NCBI GenBank assembly: GCA_964017185.1
Contig: OZ024869.1
Coordinates: 60,786,761-60,850,760 of the forward strand
Origin: Rugalucina vietnamica
Taxonomy: Eukaryota > Mollusca > Bivalvia > Lucinida > Lucinidae
Direction of reading: 5' to 3'
Length of the DNA stretch: 64,000 bases
Positions 1 through 11,553 of this stretch are shown here, piece after piece (positions within the stretch are counted from its first letter, which is position 1; every line of letters starts with the position of its first letter). The notes below the pieces were generated by a model. The model had not been told where the DNA came from, did not search any database, and was given only the letters and a program-made list of their open reading frames with translations. Both the position numbers and the translations under genes were made by a program.

Positions 1-495
1 CTTGGCATTTCTCTATAAGGTGACATGCTGTGGTCATGCCAGCTGCCAACTCGGTCTGTTTTGCTAGTATATTTTCTATAATTGATCAGAAAGAGATGCC
101 CATGTGGTTTTATACTTGTTATATAGGATTTTCTTTTCACTTATACATGTGGATGCTTCTTTAAAGTGTGGTGTAATCAGTGAAACAACTATGTAAGTTT
201 CTCTGCCATGGGTAACCATCCAGCCTTATAGACGTCGGCAGCTGCAGCATATGGCAATTGTTGTATTGCTTTTCTTGTTTCCATGACGGATGGAAATCTA
301 TCAAGTTCTTTATGTGGATATAATGAGAATATCGTAATTGATACGGGTTGGACGATTCACCATGTCACTGGGGAGTCGTGCCCACGCTTTCCAAGATCAA
401 GTACTATAGCTGTTAAATAACATTTTACAATATATGCTGTCGTATTGAACAATGAAAATGTTGTCTTATCTATATATAATGATTTTTTTCTACAG
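1..495. other. Stretch without recognised gene
   Basis: AT-rich sequence with no long reading frame and no repeat that I recognise. It ends in a good splice-acceptor context, a T-rich tract followed by CTACAG at 490-495, which is why an exon is suspected immediately downstream. It could be an intron or the upstream region of the plus-strand gene. Confidence 0.4.
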
Positions 496-871
496 GCATG
501 TACAACAACGACAACAACAACACAGTTTCCCTAGGCGACAACAACAAATGATCAAACAGAGAATGAGTGGTTAAAATGATGGGAAACCAGCTTTCGTACA
601 AACCAGAATACCGACAGGATCAACTCCAACAGAATTATGATATCAACCCTTTTCCGATTGCTAGTCGCTCTCACTTTGACTCGGAACAGTTTAATATATA
701 CGCCAATGAAAAGTTACCAACACTAAAATTTCGATATTATGAAAAATATAAAATTTCTTTCAAAAGTTTAGCTTCGTACATAATTCTGGTCAACAGCAAA
801 TTGATTAAGAGACATTCAACAATTCCACTAGCCTTGGAACTATGGTGCGCGTGCAACACGTGCAATTTGTG
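496..871 (+). CDS. Possible 5' exon of the plus-strand gene (uncertain)
   Basis: After the acceptor-like TTTTTTTCTACAG a glutamine- and arginine-rich frame runs for 25 codons from 497 (it contains QQRQQQ and RRQQQ) and stops at TAA 572. In another frame a start-like ATG ATG at 576 opens a frame to 871. Its first 50 or so residues look protein-like (GNQLSYKPEYRQDQLQQNYD), and it then becomes lysine- and isoleucine-rich. This could be a 5'UTR plus the initiating exon of the gene whose next exon starts at 1578. However, I see no convincing phase-0 donor, so the join cannot be written with confidence. It could also be the last exon of an upstream gene, or chance. Confidence 0.25.
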
Positions 872-1099
872 ATTTTAGAAATTTTTAAGAACTAGAAAGC
901 CTTATTTTCACAATCCGGCATGTTTTCTCATGCCTCTGACACCCGCAGTGCAAACGCCACCAAATTGGTTTAATTTTTATTCATCGACTGCCTGAATTGA
1001 GGACCTTACTTTTAGGTAGTATCCAAATTTTGCATTTCTCCATACATTTCAGTGGAAGCTTCTGACATTTGTCAAGGACTGCCTATTAGAGGCATTAGA

Positions 1100-1440
1100 C
1101 AGAAGTCCAAGGGACTCCGTACGATATCCACTTAAAGTTTGCGGAGACCCTAACCGCCTTACGTTTTGTAACAGAACGTATCTATGTAGGGACTCCATAC
1201 GGACATCGCATGGGCTCCGTATGATATCCACTTAAAATCCTCGGAGACCTACGACTACCGTACGATCGCATTGCGTTCGTTTTTTTTTTTTTTATATCAG
1301 AACGTCGACAAAAGGCAGATCAAGAAATCGTACGTTGCCCGTAGGAATTGTAAACACATATGTCGTAGCCCACGATCACCTTAAAAAATCGTAGGGAAAA
1401 TCGCAGACCGAAAAATCGTACGTTGATCGCGGCAAATGTG
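1100..1440. repeat. CGTACG-rich degenerate repeat segment
   Basis: The phrase GGACTCCGTACGATATCCAC occurs near 1110, and a close copy (GGGCTCCGTATGATATCCAC) lies near 1209. Several AAATCGTACGTTG or TCGTA-type motifs follow to about 1430. The CG-rich, motif-dense composition is unlike the AT-rich flanks and resembles the interior of the inverted-repeat element at 58.46-59.14 kb in style. No protein coding is seen. It is probably a non-autonomous transposable element remnant. Confidence 0.35.
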
Positions 1441-1577
1441 ACCTAGGCATTAACAGTTGAGTCTACAAGGAATCACATTTGACACAAAAATGAATAATTG
1501 AAGAAGTATACCCCTCTGCCATCACGGGAGATAACTGGTAGTGTGACACCGTATTAACAATGTTTGTTTCGTTTCAG

Positions 1578-1675
1578 GACCATAGACGACCATTAGCTGA
1601 CGATTTGGAGGTAGAGACAGTCTTGCTGGATGAAAGTGGAAATGCATCGCACGTGTCTGCTGCTGGAAGACAAAG
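1578..1675 (+). CDS. Coding exon of a coiled-coil-like protein gene
   Basis: A 98 nt exon is preceded by the strong acceptor TTTGTTTCGTTTCAG and followed by a GTACGC donor. It reads in phase 0, starting DHRRPLADDLEVETVLLDES and ending GRQ plus the two bases AG. The next exon supplies G, making Arg, so the junction reads GRQ-R-YIVRYR. The segment is acidic and looks disordered. The open frame continues 88 nt into the putative intron, so an unspliced reading is possible, but the phase match with the exon at 5491 favours splicing. The ATG at 1560 is in frame but sits inside the acceptor tract, so it is probably not the start. The product family is not recognised. Confidence 0.6.
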
Positions 1676-1777
1676 GTACGCCAGTAATGGTATAGTAATG
1701 GAATTTCTGGATACAAGAATATCCAGAGACCGTGTAACAGAAAATCGAATAGCGGAATATTAAAGTTAAGATTGCTT

Positions 1778-1895
1778 CAAAAAAAAAAAAAAAAAAAACA
1801 AAAAAAAACAAAAAACAAAAAAAAAAAAAAAAAACAAACAAAAAAAAAAAAAAAAAAAAACAACAACAAAAAAAAACAAACAAAAAAAACAACAG
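1778..1895. repeat. A-rich low-complexity tract
   Basis: About 115 nt of nearly pure A interrupted by single C residues, just downstream of the first clear exon. It produces long but meaningless Lys/Asn/Gln frames on the plus strand and Phe-rich frames on the minus strand. It may be the expanded tail of an old retroposon, but no SINE body is recognisable next to it. Confidence 0.8.
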
Positions 1896-2352
1896 AGCAA
1901 TGCAGAGTGTTAATTTACCATTTGTTAAATAGTGGACCAAATCACGAGCGAGTATTATACGAGGGGTGTTCTTTAATTCTTGTCATCGACTCGTTTTCTC
2001 CTAAATCTGCATCTGTACCAGAAGATAGTTGTTAGTGATAGATATGCTATTTGCGATATTGAAATCACCGACCATTTTAGGATGAAGCAATCAATCATTG
2101 CAAACTGAGTCTCTAAAGAGGGACACATTTATGACACTGCAAACCATGTAGTTTAGCCAGTGCCAACAGACAGTATAATGTTTGAATTAAAGCTGTTAGA
2201 AGAATGATTTTATACTTGCGAAGTCTTTATTACCTTGCTAACACATGGGTGAAAAGTCATTAATTGCGTTTTTTTACGATTGCAGTAAGCATAGCACTAC
2301 GCATATTTGTTATTTATTATATGGCAATTGATGAAATATAGAGAACTATGTA

Positions 2353-2409
2353 TTAAATATAACCAATATTTGAAAAAGTAACTATTTCAAATATTGGTTA
2401 TATTTAATA
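2353..2409. repeat. Perfect 25 bp inverted repeat (hairpin)
   Basis: The arms read TATTAAATATAACCAATATT plus TGAAA and its exact reverse complement, separated by about 8 nt (AAGTAACT). The arms are AT-rich, perfectly complementary and could form a cruciform or a stable RNA hairpin. No terminal direct repeats were found. Confidence 0.8.
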
Positions 2410-2639
2410 CAAAATTATATATTCGGCACTCATGAAATATAAAAAATTTTCACTTCACTCAATGAAATAAAACTCATATTCACTCCAAAAACTTGAATAT
2501 CCTCTATATATTGTTTAATTGAAAAACGTCGATACAGAAGTTTCAGAGCTTCATAATTTCATGTCCAGTTATGACTGAATCAAACTGTTACTGCTGCTTT
2601 GTAGCAGATCTTTGCTAATTCCGGTGTAACAGGCCGGAA

Positions 2640-3050
2640 TTTCCTCCCAGTCAGTTTCCCCGGGGAAAGAATGGGCCCGGGGAAAAATGACTAGTCAGTT
2701 TTTCCCCACCCAGTCAGTTTTTCCCCCATGTCAAATTTTCATAATCAGTACTTTGAAGGGCTGATCTTTTGCGAAACTTAATAAGTCACTTCATAATGTA
2801 TCTTGGCACAATTTCTTTTATATTTTACACATTCTTTAGTTATTGGTAAGTAGTGGGGATTGGGCCTGTAGATTTCACACCATACCCGAATTCAGTAAAT
2901 AATATCACTCAGCTTAAGCTAAAACAGATTCTATGCCACTTTAGTATGTAGATGATCACAAAATATTTTATCGACTCAACTACAATGATCCATATGGGGG
3001 TGGGGAAAGAATGGACTGACCCGTTTCTTCCCCGGGGAAGAAATAAAATT
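2640..3050. repeat. Imperfect inverted repeat with CCCCGGGG cores
   Basis: The left part has TTTCCCCGGGGAAAGAATGG and several CAGTCAGTTTTTCCCC blocks. The right part has GGTGGGGAAAGAATGGACTG followed by TTTCTTCCCCGGGGAAGAAA. The two sides are largely reverse complements, suggesting a small foldback or MITE-like element. Boundaries are approximate and no coding is seen. Confidence 0.4.
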
Positions 3051-3439
3051 CATATGCTTTCCTCTTTGTTTTTGCGCAATTTTCCGTCAAATGCAGAAAA
3101 CAAACATATATTTACTGAGATAAATTTATTTCAAGTTTATCGGCGATTTACACCTACTTGTGCGAACCAGCGTTTGGGGATTTTCATATTTCATCTGCAT
3201 ATGAAAATCTCATTATTTTGGGGCAAATATTTTAGAAATCGACCCATCCATTCGGAAATTATAGCAAAAATGTGAAGTTTTTTTAGGGGCTAAAAGCGTT
3301 AAAAGCGCCAAAACATGCTTTATTCGTGACGTTATAAACATGACGCCATCAACGCGACATACAAACTAAAACCATAAAGGTTTTCTTGGAAAATTGACGA
3401 ATACGCTGATATAATTTTCAACTGTCTGAACTTGATATG

Positions 3440-3595
3440 AGGTTTTGTTATCTTCCACCTTAAAGGGAAAGGCTTGCAGATAATGAGGCAGTAGGACAGA
3501 ATATCACCGATTCTGAAAAGAAATGGACACCAGGGGCATATCTGCTCCCACCCGGGGCAATATTACCATAATATTCAAACACTTTCTTCTTTTTG
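3440..3595 (+). mobile_element. Fragment of the AGCTCACC-type element
   Basis: The phrases GATTCTGAAAAGAAATGGAC, ACCAGGGGCATATCTGC and CCATAATATTCAAA match the last third of the element at 33859-35543, near 35300-35490. Only this internal stretch is recognisable. The rest of 3600-4030 shows nothing I can name. Confidence 0.5.
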
Positions 3596-4033
3596 ACAGC
3601 CCCCCCTCACCCCTCCCTTGCCCCAAAATTGGCATTTTGATATAATATGTCATTTACATATAAAAAGTTTCCTATTTCCTCTATGATCCTATATTGAATT
3701 CAAAGATTTTGTCAAATATTTAAAATAGACTCTGCTTGAGTTACACAAATTATTACATGTCTAAAAACAATAGAAACGTGTTTTTTCGACTGCAATTGGC
3801 TTCATTTCAGAGCCTGAAACTTGAGATTTATAAGATTCTTGGGCGGCTTTTAGGTTAATGTCGGTACCCTAACTACCCTTGCATGACGATAAAAATATGA
3901 CGTCATAAGGCTGGGAATATTATGGAAATCGATCTATAGGCAAAAGATAGACCTTGTAAGTTTGAAGGGTTTAGCTTAAAACGGGCTCCAGCTATGAAAC
4001 ATTGTGTGCAGTTTGTGTTTCCGTTTGTAAAAA

Positions 4034-4106
4034 GGTACAAGTAGGCAAAGATCAGGAAAAGACGCAATCAGAAAAAGATTCCCACTCCAAACACCGAGGT
4101 GGGAAA
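4034..4106 (+). repeat. Dispersed CAAGTAGGCAAAGATCAGGA motif, longest copy
   Basis: This is the longest of five related sites in the window. It runs through GTACAAGTAGGCAAAGATCA, then GACGCAATCAGAAAAAGATT and ends CCGAGGTGGGAAA. Other copies are at 17162-17210, 40489-40508, 43029-43105 (degenerate) and 44282-44306. The flanks are unrelated. Identity and function are unknown. Confidence 0.7.
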
Positions 4107-5490
4107 AAACCAAACTAACAATCAGGTACTCATACCATGAAAACATATCGTAAGCCGAATGAGCAGCTATTTTCCCAATAGGTGGCCACTCAGTTACCTA
4201 AACTTAACTAAAAATATGAAAACATACATAAGGCGCTAACAGCACAAAAATTTAAACACCAAGCCATAAAACAAAAAGTGTCGATCAGTACCACAGAAGT
4301 GTCGATCACTTGGAACGATCAGTAACACAAAATTACTGGCGGGTTTAAACCGGTTTTACATGGCTGAATACTGTATGAATCGTATTTCACTTATGTAAAT
4401 ACTACTATCTAAGCATTAACGTTTGACTGAATTTGTTTATATGAAGATTTTTGTAGTTAAACTTAACAGTAATATGAGACTGAAGCCAATATGTAGTTTT
4501 TGTCAACGAAAACATTAATACGGATAGACGGAATTCAGAGAAGATGCAGATTATGGGTAACACAATAAGTATTCCTATACTGACGGACTTTAAAAACGCA
4601 ACACTCTACATCATTTATAATTTGCTTAAAACTGATTTAGAGTTGAACTGAAGCATAAAATGAATAGAGTATCCTGAATCCTAACACCAAACACAATATG
4701 TATCCATGAAAATTTGTTTGCTGAATTCTTTGGGTTAAGCTGCTTTCTTCAACGTCATCGAGACGTTATTTTTCTGAAGAAAACTTAATAGTGGCTACAA
4801 GAAAGGGATTTCGTGAAAGCAAAACATCTCTGGTGATAGCTAGCTACCTAAAGCACAAGAAAAAGTAAAACAAACGTTGGTGTTTTCTTTCAATGTTGTT
4901 TAAGGCGCTATCGTTTTCCGCTGACGTCAGACGTAATGTGCTCAAAACGTAGAGGCATTTGATTACAGCATCAAACGTTATGGAACTTTTAAGTAAACCC
5001 TGTGCCTATATTATGTGTTCGAAAAAAAGATGAATTTCTTTCAATATTGTACGCGTAAAAATTAAGTTTTCTTGATAAACGTTAAACTGACGTAATTACC
5101 GTCTTTTTCATGCAAATGAACGCCAATTAACAACCTTTGTTTGGGGTTTGATGTTCCTTTCCAGAAATCATGTTGGACATTTAGAAGTTTTTTCGTCCCC
5201 ATTGACCCTTTATGCAATTATTTTTTGTTGATTTTTGGGTCACCGTTGATTTCATGCGTTATGGCGTTAATCACGGACACTGGTATTTCGGTTTTGGTAT
5301 TGAAGTTAAGCAGACTAATTGTACTTTTCAGTTCAAGAGATATTTTTCGGATACATCCTGTATTCTGAGAAGAATAATCGATAATGCAAGTGGTGTGTTT
5401 TTAAAGTCCGTGAGTATATAAAAGGAATAAAACCTTTAACTTCACAATATGCCTGGCTTGAAAACCTATTATTTCTTTTTTTGATCATAG

Positions 5491-5628
5491 GTACATTGTG
5501 CGGTACAGGAGCGAAGAAGAGAGACTTGCAGACCAGCTCCTGCAGACTCAGACCAAACTGCGTATGGCTATAGAGCAGGGCCAAAAGCTTAGGGCCAAGA
5601 CGAACAGATATGAAGACGAACTGAAAAC
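5491..5628 (+). CDS. Coding exon of a coiled-coil-like protein gene
   Basis: A 138 nt exon with acceptor TTTCTTTTTTTGATCATAG and a consensus donor GTGAGT. Its first base completes an Arg codon from the exon ending at 1675. It then encodes 45 residues beginning YIVRYRSEEERLADQLLQTQ and ending NRYEDELK, leaving two bases (AC) for the next exon. The composition (Glu, Gln, Leu, Lys, Arg with leucines at roughly heptad spacing) is typical of an alpha-helical coiled coil. No transmembrane or catalytic motif is visible. The opposite-strand and other-frame readings here are chance. Confidence 0.7.
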
Positions 5629-6660
5629 GTGAGTAACTTTCGACTACTGCAAGTGCAATCTCAAATTTTCTAAATCATGCATGAATTTTGTCTCACTGAG
5701 TAAAAACATTAGCTTTCAGCTTAGCTTGCGGTAATTTTAAAGCACATTATTTTTTTTTATATATATATTTTTTTTATTTTGACAAATATTTATAAAGGTG
5801 ATTTTTATATTCGCTTGCATGAGTTGATATGAAATCGTGCATCGAAAAGCAATGGAAGAAATGTTTGATCACAGGTTTGATTGTCAGCGAGACATCTGGA
5901 TTTTAATACATTTTGCCTTCACAAGGGGTTAATAATAATGAGGGCAGCAGTTAATAATAATAGAGATGTTCGGTGAACGTATCTGAATAATACGCATCCG
6001 ACGTATCCAAATATAATGGCAGATCTAGTTATTCTGGCAAAAAAGTATAGCATTTCAGATAAATTATGGGGTACTAGGAATGCATACCTAGATCCGCCAC
6101 GCGAGTGTTCATTAATGATATACTATACTTAAGGAATAAAGAAACGCAACAAACACTTTGTTTCACTAAAATTATGCTTTGTAATGTAATTCTGTGGTAT
6201 TAGTGAACTAATTGAATTAAAGCAATGTCTAAACGTCAAATTGCAGCAGGTTGAACCGCTATGTCGGTTACGTATGCGCAATAGCGTGCACGAAACGACA
6301 CCTACCTGCAGTAGCACACCCTGTACCCATGATCAATAAATGTCAAATTTGAACCAAAACCAATATTTTTATTTCCAAAACCCCGGAAAGTGATTGCAGG
6401 TGTAACCATTGATCCGTTGGTAACATTAGGCTATGTTATGGGACCTTAAAACGTCGCCGACGTTAGTCGAAAAAATGCGTAAAAGCCAGTAAAATTTTAT
6501 TCGGCCTGTCATTGATTCAATAAAATGATTATTTTTGTAAATATAATGACCTTTGAATTTCATACGTCAATGCAACATCCGCACTAACGTCAAAATCCAA
6601 CATCCAACATTTTAAAGAATGCCATTACGTTCTTCATTTTTTCTTGTTTAAAATTGATCA
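5629..6660. other. Intron sequence without recognised feature
   Basis: AT-rich intron following the exon at 5491-5628. It contains no reading frame with family similarity and no clear repeat, apart from T- and A-rich runs near 5750-5775. Confidence 0.4.
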
Positions 6661-6789
6661 ATTGTCAAACTTTTTTTAATAGTTTATTTAAGTCTCATGT
6701 CGACATATCATATACAGCTACATACATATAGACAATTTAAAAAATACATCGACCCATTCTTTACAGAATTATAAGAGACTCAGATAGGT

Positions 6790-7290
6790 TTAAAATAAAC
6801 ATGTCTTTGCACATAATAAAATATAAGAATATGTTTTACTAAGATATATTCAAAAGTGACTTGTTGTGTGTCACGAAACACACGCAGCCCCCCCCCTGAG
6901 GCGCAGCCGCCCCTCCCTACTGTACGGGCAGTCCACACGAGCCAAGGAGGGAAAAAAGCACCAGGGGGCCGCCCACATCCCATGCCACACAACAAGCTGT
7001 TTGATATTTCTCCTGTTGATACATCCTATATAATCAGTTTAAAATATACCTAACCAGGTGACCCTAGACAGGTTTATTTAGTAAACATATCTTTGCCCAT
7101 AATAAAACATAGGAATATATCTCATATCAGTACTTTCAAAAGTTGTTGCCTGTGTGTCATGGGGTCTACGCAGCCCCGCCGTAGCGCTGCTGGCCCTCCC
7201 TACTGTACGGACAGTCCACACGAGCCAAGGAGAGACAACAGCACCACAGGGGGGCACCCACACCCCATGCCACACAACATACTGCTTAGA
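6790..7290 (-). repeat. Two tandem 287 bp units in the LINE 3'UTR
   Basis: Matching landmarks are spaced 287 bp apart: CATAATAAAATATAAG near 6811 against CATAATAAAACATAGG near 7098, CCCTCCCTACTGTACGG in both, GTCCACACGAGCCAAGGAG in both, and CCCATGCCACACAACA in both. The units are GC-rich in the middle. Frames read through them are shadows. Confidence 0.75.
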
Positions 7291-7441
7291 GTTTCAACCT
7301 AAATCCATACAGTAATCTCATCTTATAAGCTGTACAATTAAAATCCTAGTGTACTTTAAAACATCTCTGCGACTTAAAATTTTCTGTACAAGTATACAAA
7401 TGTATTTAAAATTATGTTTTATGCCAAATATTTAAATAAAC

Positions 7442-9568
7442 TCATTTGCTCATGAAATGTGATCTTCTTTGTAAAATAAGAAAACAGGTTTTGGCTAAAA
7501 TTCTTACCAAATCAATTGTGGAGAACAGAAATTCTAACATATGCGTTTCCGAGAGATTTCTAAAATTACTATTTACTTCATCTGCTTTCATGAATAAAAC
7601 TGATCTCAAATCTGAGTAAAACGGACGGGTAAATAAAACATGCCTCTCATCTTCAAAAAAAGCATTGCATATTGGACAAATTCTTTGATTTACATTTAAA
7701 CGCTCATATCTCCCAGTCTCAATGCGAAATGGAGCTACTCCACATCGAAACTTAGCAAGAGCACGTCTGTGTTTTGCAGGCAAAAACAACTCACAGTAAG
7801 GTTCAGCTTGATACTTTGACTTAAAAAGACAATATGTCCTTAGCTTATTACCTCCTTGTCCCCTACTTCCTTCTTGATTACGGATTGTACTCAACCAGTC
7901 CGCATGATGCCTCTGTTCTAATTTCTCTATTACTTGTTGCAGAAAAGTGGCCTTACTAAATGGAAAAGGGCCAGAAACACAATTATTTAAGTCAAGGTCT
8001 GACAAAAGTTCACTCACTCTGAAACACCAGTTTTTACAAGACCTATTTCTTTCAACTTACTCCATATAAAAATCTGTTTATTCAACCGAGAACTAGGCAT
8101 AAGCATCATACGGTGCCAGTGAGTACAAACCACCTTCCATTGTTTTATACTAGCAGGTTGCCAACCCATGTCTCCAGAGACAGCGGCATTGGGTGTGTAT
8201 TTCCCTGTACCCATATAAAACCTCATTGCCCTATTCTGCACTGCATTTATACAGGAAAACACCTTATCACCCCATACCGCTGCCCCATAGGCGACCACAG
8301 GCCACACCATAGTATCATAAAGTTTCGTAAACACTTTGTAGGGCATGCCACCTAGGGCCTTTGATTTAGCGATCAGCAGTCCCAGTGCTCTACTGGCACT
8401 TTGTGCCACTGTCCTAGCTGTAATATTGAAATCCAAATTTTCATGCAATAGTAAACCCAAATACATGTACTTGTCAGCAATCTGAAGATTCTCACCACAA
8501 CAAATAAAGTTGAAATTAGTTAGGCCTGAAATGTACAATATTACTTTTCGAACAATTAACTATCATGTTATTTCGGTTACACCATTGTGATAAAATATTC
8601 AACATATGTTGTAAATCATCTTCATTTTCAGCAAGTAAAACCACATCATCGGCATACAGGAGAATGCTGATCGCTTCATCATTTATAACAATACCTTTAC
8701 CGACAGCCTGTAATTGTACCGCAAGATCATCTATAAAGAGGTTAAAGAGGATCGGTGACAGTGTGCATCCCTGCCTCAATCCGGTGCTAACAGTGAACCA
8801 ATCAGTGCACATACCATTGATCCTGACACATGCCGTTATGTTCGAGTACAATGATTTGACAGCCGAAAGCATTCTTCCACTGACACCGACCCTCTGCAAT
8901 CTCTCCCACAAAATCTTGCGGTCTACATAATCATAAGCCTTCTTAAAGTCTATGAACGCACAATAAGTTGGTAATTTGTTCCTCTTTCTTGTTTCTATAA
9001 TACTTGTAAGAGACATTATATGATCCACAGTACTATGCTGCTTACGAAAACCATTCTGGTTATCCAGGATTATATTATGTGTTTCTACCCACTTGGATAA
9101 TCTTTCATTTAAAACGTGACAATAGAGTTTATACATAGAACTGGCTAATGATATGCCCCTATAGGAGAGCAGGTCCCTAGGGTCGGCTGTGCTGGACTTC
9201 GGGATTGGATGAATAATACCTTTTCCCCAATCAGATGGCACGAAACCACTAATGAAACGGACATTGAAAAGAATGTGTAAAAAGGAAACTGCAGCATCAT
9301 TTCGCATTATCTCTGAGGGTATCTCATCAAAACCTGGAGACTTGTTTCTCTTAGCATTGTATATTGCTTTTTGGATTTCCAAAATAGAAATATTATCGTC
9401 CAACGTAGGATTTTCTGCCCCACCACTAGCCTCCGCCATCAAATTATCAGTATCTAATTGTATATCTGTGTGTATTATTGGTCGATTATATAGAGATTGG
9501 AAGTCTTTTTTCCACTTTTGCAAAACATTTCGCCAATTTTCTAGGCGGAATAATTCATAAAATATCAA
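7442..9568 (-). pseudogene. LINE reverse transcriptase, broken by two frameshifts
   Basis: Three overlapping minus-strand frames make one RT polyprotein: 9568-8516, 8538-8014 and 8017-7442. The first holds the RT core, with NKSPGFDEIPSEIM, YRGISLASSMYKL, NGFRKQHSTVDHI, the catalytic motif FIDFKKAYDYVDR, GLRQGCTLSPILFNLFIDDL and the active-site LLYADDVVLL. The second holds the thumb region (YMYLGLLLHE, VVAYGAAVWG). The third holds a C-terminal CPICNAFFEDERHVLF segment, a zinc-knuckle-like pattern common in CR1/jockey-type LINEs. Single-base indels explain both frame changes, so the copy is inactive, although the YADD residues survive. Clade assignment is tentative. Confidence 0.85.
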
Positions 9569-9604
9569 TTAATTGAAAAGAAACTGTCCAATCAATTAAT
9601 TGAT
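9565..9604. repeat. Short AT-rich palindrome at the 5' end of the LINE
   Basis: The arms TATCAATTAATTGA and TCAATTAATTGATA are separated by about 12 nt. It sits exactly at the 5' truncation point of the LINE at 6670-9568, so one arm may derive from the target or from a small inverted duplication at insertion. Confidence 0.6.
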
Positions 9605-11035
9605 AAGGAGTGTTCTGGTATTGGTATAAGTAAGTCTACTTGGAAGCGGAAAAAAAGGCTCAATACGGGGTGCTTGAAATTACCTAAAGCTAGCTCTTCT
9701 TAAGTTTGTTTTAAATTGTTTAATTATAGCATGTTGATATACCTGCTGTTTGCATGTAAATGTATTTGATTTATTTTTCTTTGTTCGTAGCAGTTTTCTT
9801 ATTTATTTACTTGTTTATTTACTTGTTACTTTTTCTTATTTACTTGTTCTGTCTGTTTTCATAGTCAATCTGTTTTCCCTGTATGGGGCCTCTATTTGCT
9901 TTTCACAGCCTCTTCACAGCATAAAATGGCATCCATTAATTTTTACTGAATCTATTAGAAATATTTTTGTTTGTTTTATTAGTAAGTGGATATCAGTTTT
10001 GTCATATCAGAGTGTAGAGAGAAGGATTAATGTGCTTAGTTTTTCTAACAATACTTCTTATTAATGAGATTTATTTTGCTGTACTAGTGCATGTAAATTA
10101 TTGACTCATGGACTTAGACTGTATAAGCTGACCTACTTTTCATCCGAATAACTTGACCATGGAATTACCACTAGGTAAAGTGTCACATGCATGGTTTGTC
10201 AGATTTATAATATCTTGCTATATTTATAATTATAAATTAAGTTTTTCTTTGTTTACCATTGCTGCTTAATCAGAATCTGAAGAGGTCAAATGGTAATATT
10301 TCACCAGGGTATAAGCTTTAAGACTTTCATCTACCGGTAGGTACCGTAGATTATCAAATCCACCATTTTCTAGATTCTAAGATAGGATTAATGTTTACCT
10401 AAAGAAAAGATTAAAGAAATGTGAGTTTAACACTGTATCCCTCTTTCTATTTTATAAATGATTGTTAACGCAGAGAACTGTTGAATATTTGGAAATAAAA
10501 TTGTGGGGTATTTCATTAGTTTTAGGTCACCAGGTGACTATTTCTTATCTACAAATTACAAGTATAAGCTTTTCAAAAAAGCTGGTCATCAGAATCAATA
10601 GTTTTTTTGCGAAACGTTAAATTGACAATACCACACCAGTGGGATGGGGCTTGACCGGTGGGGATAAGTCCCGAGCTGTCACCATGCTCACAAGAAAAGT
10701 AAATTTAGACAATGACACACATGACAATCATCCGTTCATCATCTGCAGGGATTTTTCTAGCATTCAGTTTGAGCAATTACGCGGTGGTCGAAAAAAAAGG
10801 TACACCGGATACCATTCTCGGGCAAATAAGTGGTCCGGAGCTCGCCGGACCTGCTGCATCGATGACAGCCTTGATTCTATTTTGCTGCGTGAAAATGTCG
10901 ATTGGAAAGGTGGAGCTGACTTGTAGACACAGTCAGTGTGAAAAAAGAAATACCCATTAAATGTTATAATTAAGTGCTTTATGATGCATAGCGTTTACTT
11001 TTGTAGAAATACTGATTCTGACATGGTTTCAGGGG
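9605..11035. other. Intron sequence, mostly unclassified
   Basis: Mainly AT-rich. The frame at 10639-10926 (95 codons) lies in a locally GC-richer block whose three frames are all partly open. Its peptide matches nothing I know, and no splice sites in the right phase were found, so I do not call it a gene. It may be part of an unrecognised repeat. Confidence 0.35.
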
Positions 11036-11240
11036 GGAGCCTGGTGGCCAGGTGGTAAAGCATCAGACCAAAATTGAAGGGTCCTTGGTTCAATACCAAC
11101 TTTGATCACCTTGCTGTGTCCTTGAGCAAGACACAGTAACTCCCAGAGTACTGGTTATTACCCAGGACTGGTGGCTCTAACCCATTATAACTTGAAATAA
11201 CTGAAAATTGGTTGAGTGGGATGTACAAACCTCAATACCA
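11036..11240 (+). mobile_element. tRNA-derived SINE
   Basis: The head reads GCCTGGTGGCCAGGTGGTAA, an A-box-like element, followed by CTTGGTTCAATACC, a B-box-like element. The body segment CTTGAGCAAGACACAGTAAC is characteristic of a common animal SINE type. A related copy on the minus strand lies at 56300-56412. Pol III promoter boxes are inferred from sequence similarity only. Confidence 0.6.
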
Positions 11241-11265
11241 ACCCATCCCCCCATGTACATTTACA

Positions 11266-11506
11266 TATGAGCCACATCAAGAGAAAACTAGGTTTTTGTC
11301 TATGTGAAAACAATGAAGCAGATCAGCTCTGCAGTAACTGCACGGCTGATCAGCATCTTTGTTTTCGCTACTGGAATAGTACAATTCCTTTTCTACTTAT
11401 AGCAAAACTTTCAAGCCTCTAGCCTGCTTCTATGACTGTACTGGCTGATAAGTGTCAGACCTGGTCGGAAACCCCAAAGACCAGTTTTCTCGTGATGCGG
11501 CTTATA
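11266..11506. mobile_element. MITE with TATGAGCC...GGCTTATA termini
   Basis: The left end TATGAGCCACATCAAGAGAA and right end TTTTCTCGTGATGCGGCTTA are imperfect inverted repeats. The interior contains the self-complementary stretch GCAGATCAGCTCTGCAGT and TTTGTTTTCGC. It has the same family, size class and internal order as 54471-54703 and 63314-63554. It is non-autonomous and non-coding, and lies directly upstream of the host-gene exon at 11554. Confidence 0.7.
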
Positions 11507-11553
11507 TGTATTTTGTTTGCTGTGTCATGTTGCTGGTATTTTCTGGTGTGTAG

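Larger units (their letters stand above)
6670..9568 (-). mobile_element. 5'-truncated non-LTR retrotransposon (RT half)
   Basis: A minus-strand LINE copy comprising a reverse-transcriptase region (9568-7442) followed by a 3'UTR of about 0.75 kb that contains two tandem copies of a 287 bp unit. The T-rich tract at about 6668-6680 on the plus strand may be its A-rich 3' end. The endonuclease part is missing: the copy starts about ten residues before a VLQKWKKDFQ motif that normally precedes the RT domain. The 5' break abuts the small palindrome at 9565-9604. It lies in the intron of the plus-strand host gene, in antisense orientation. Confidence 0.8.

Noticed and set aside
1593-2035. Phe-rich minus-strand and Lys-rich plus-strand frames over the A-rich tract
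   Set aside because: They are products of a homopolymer-like tract with no start context, composition or splice support.
8113-9560. Plus-strand frames opposite the RT region (8113, 8565, 9252)
   Set aside because: They are antisense shadows of the LINE coding, which has all RT motifs on the minus strand.
10639-10960. Two overlapping frames of 95 and 82 codons
   Set aside because: Both are open mainly because of local GC composition, and neither shows conserved motifs or splice sites in the gene's phase. An unrecognised repeat is more likely.
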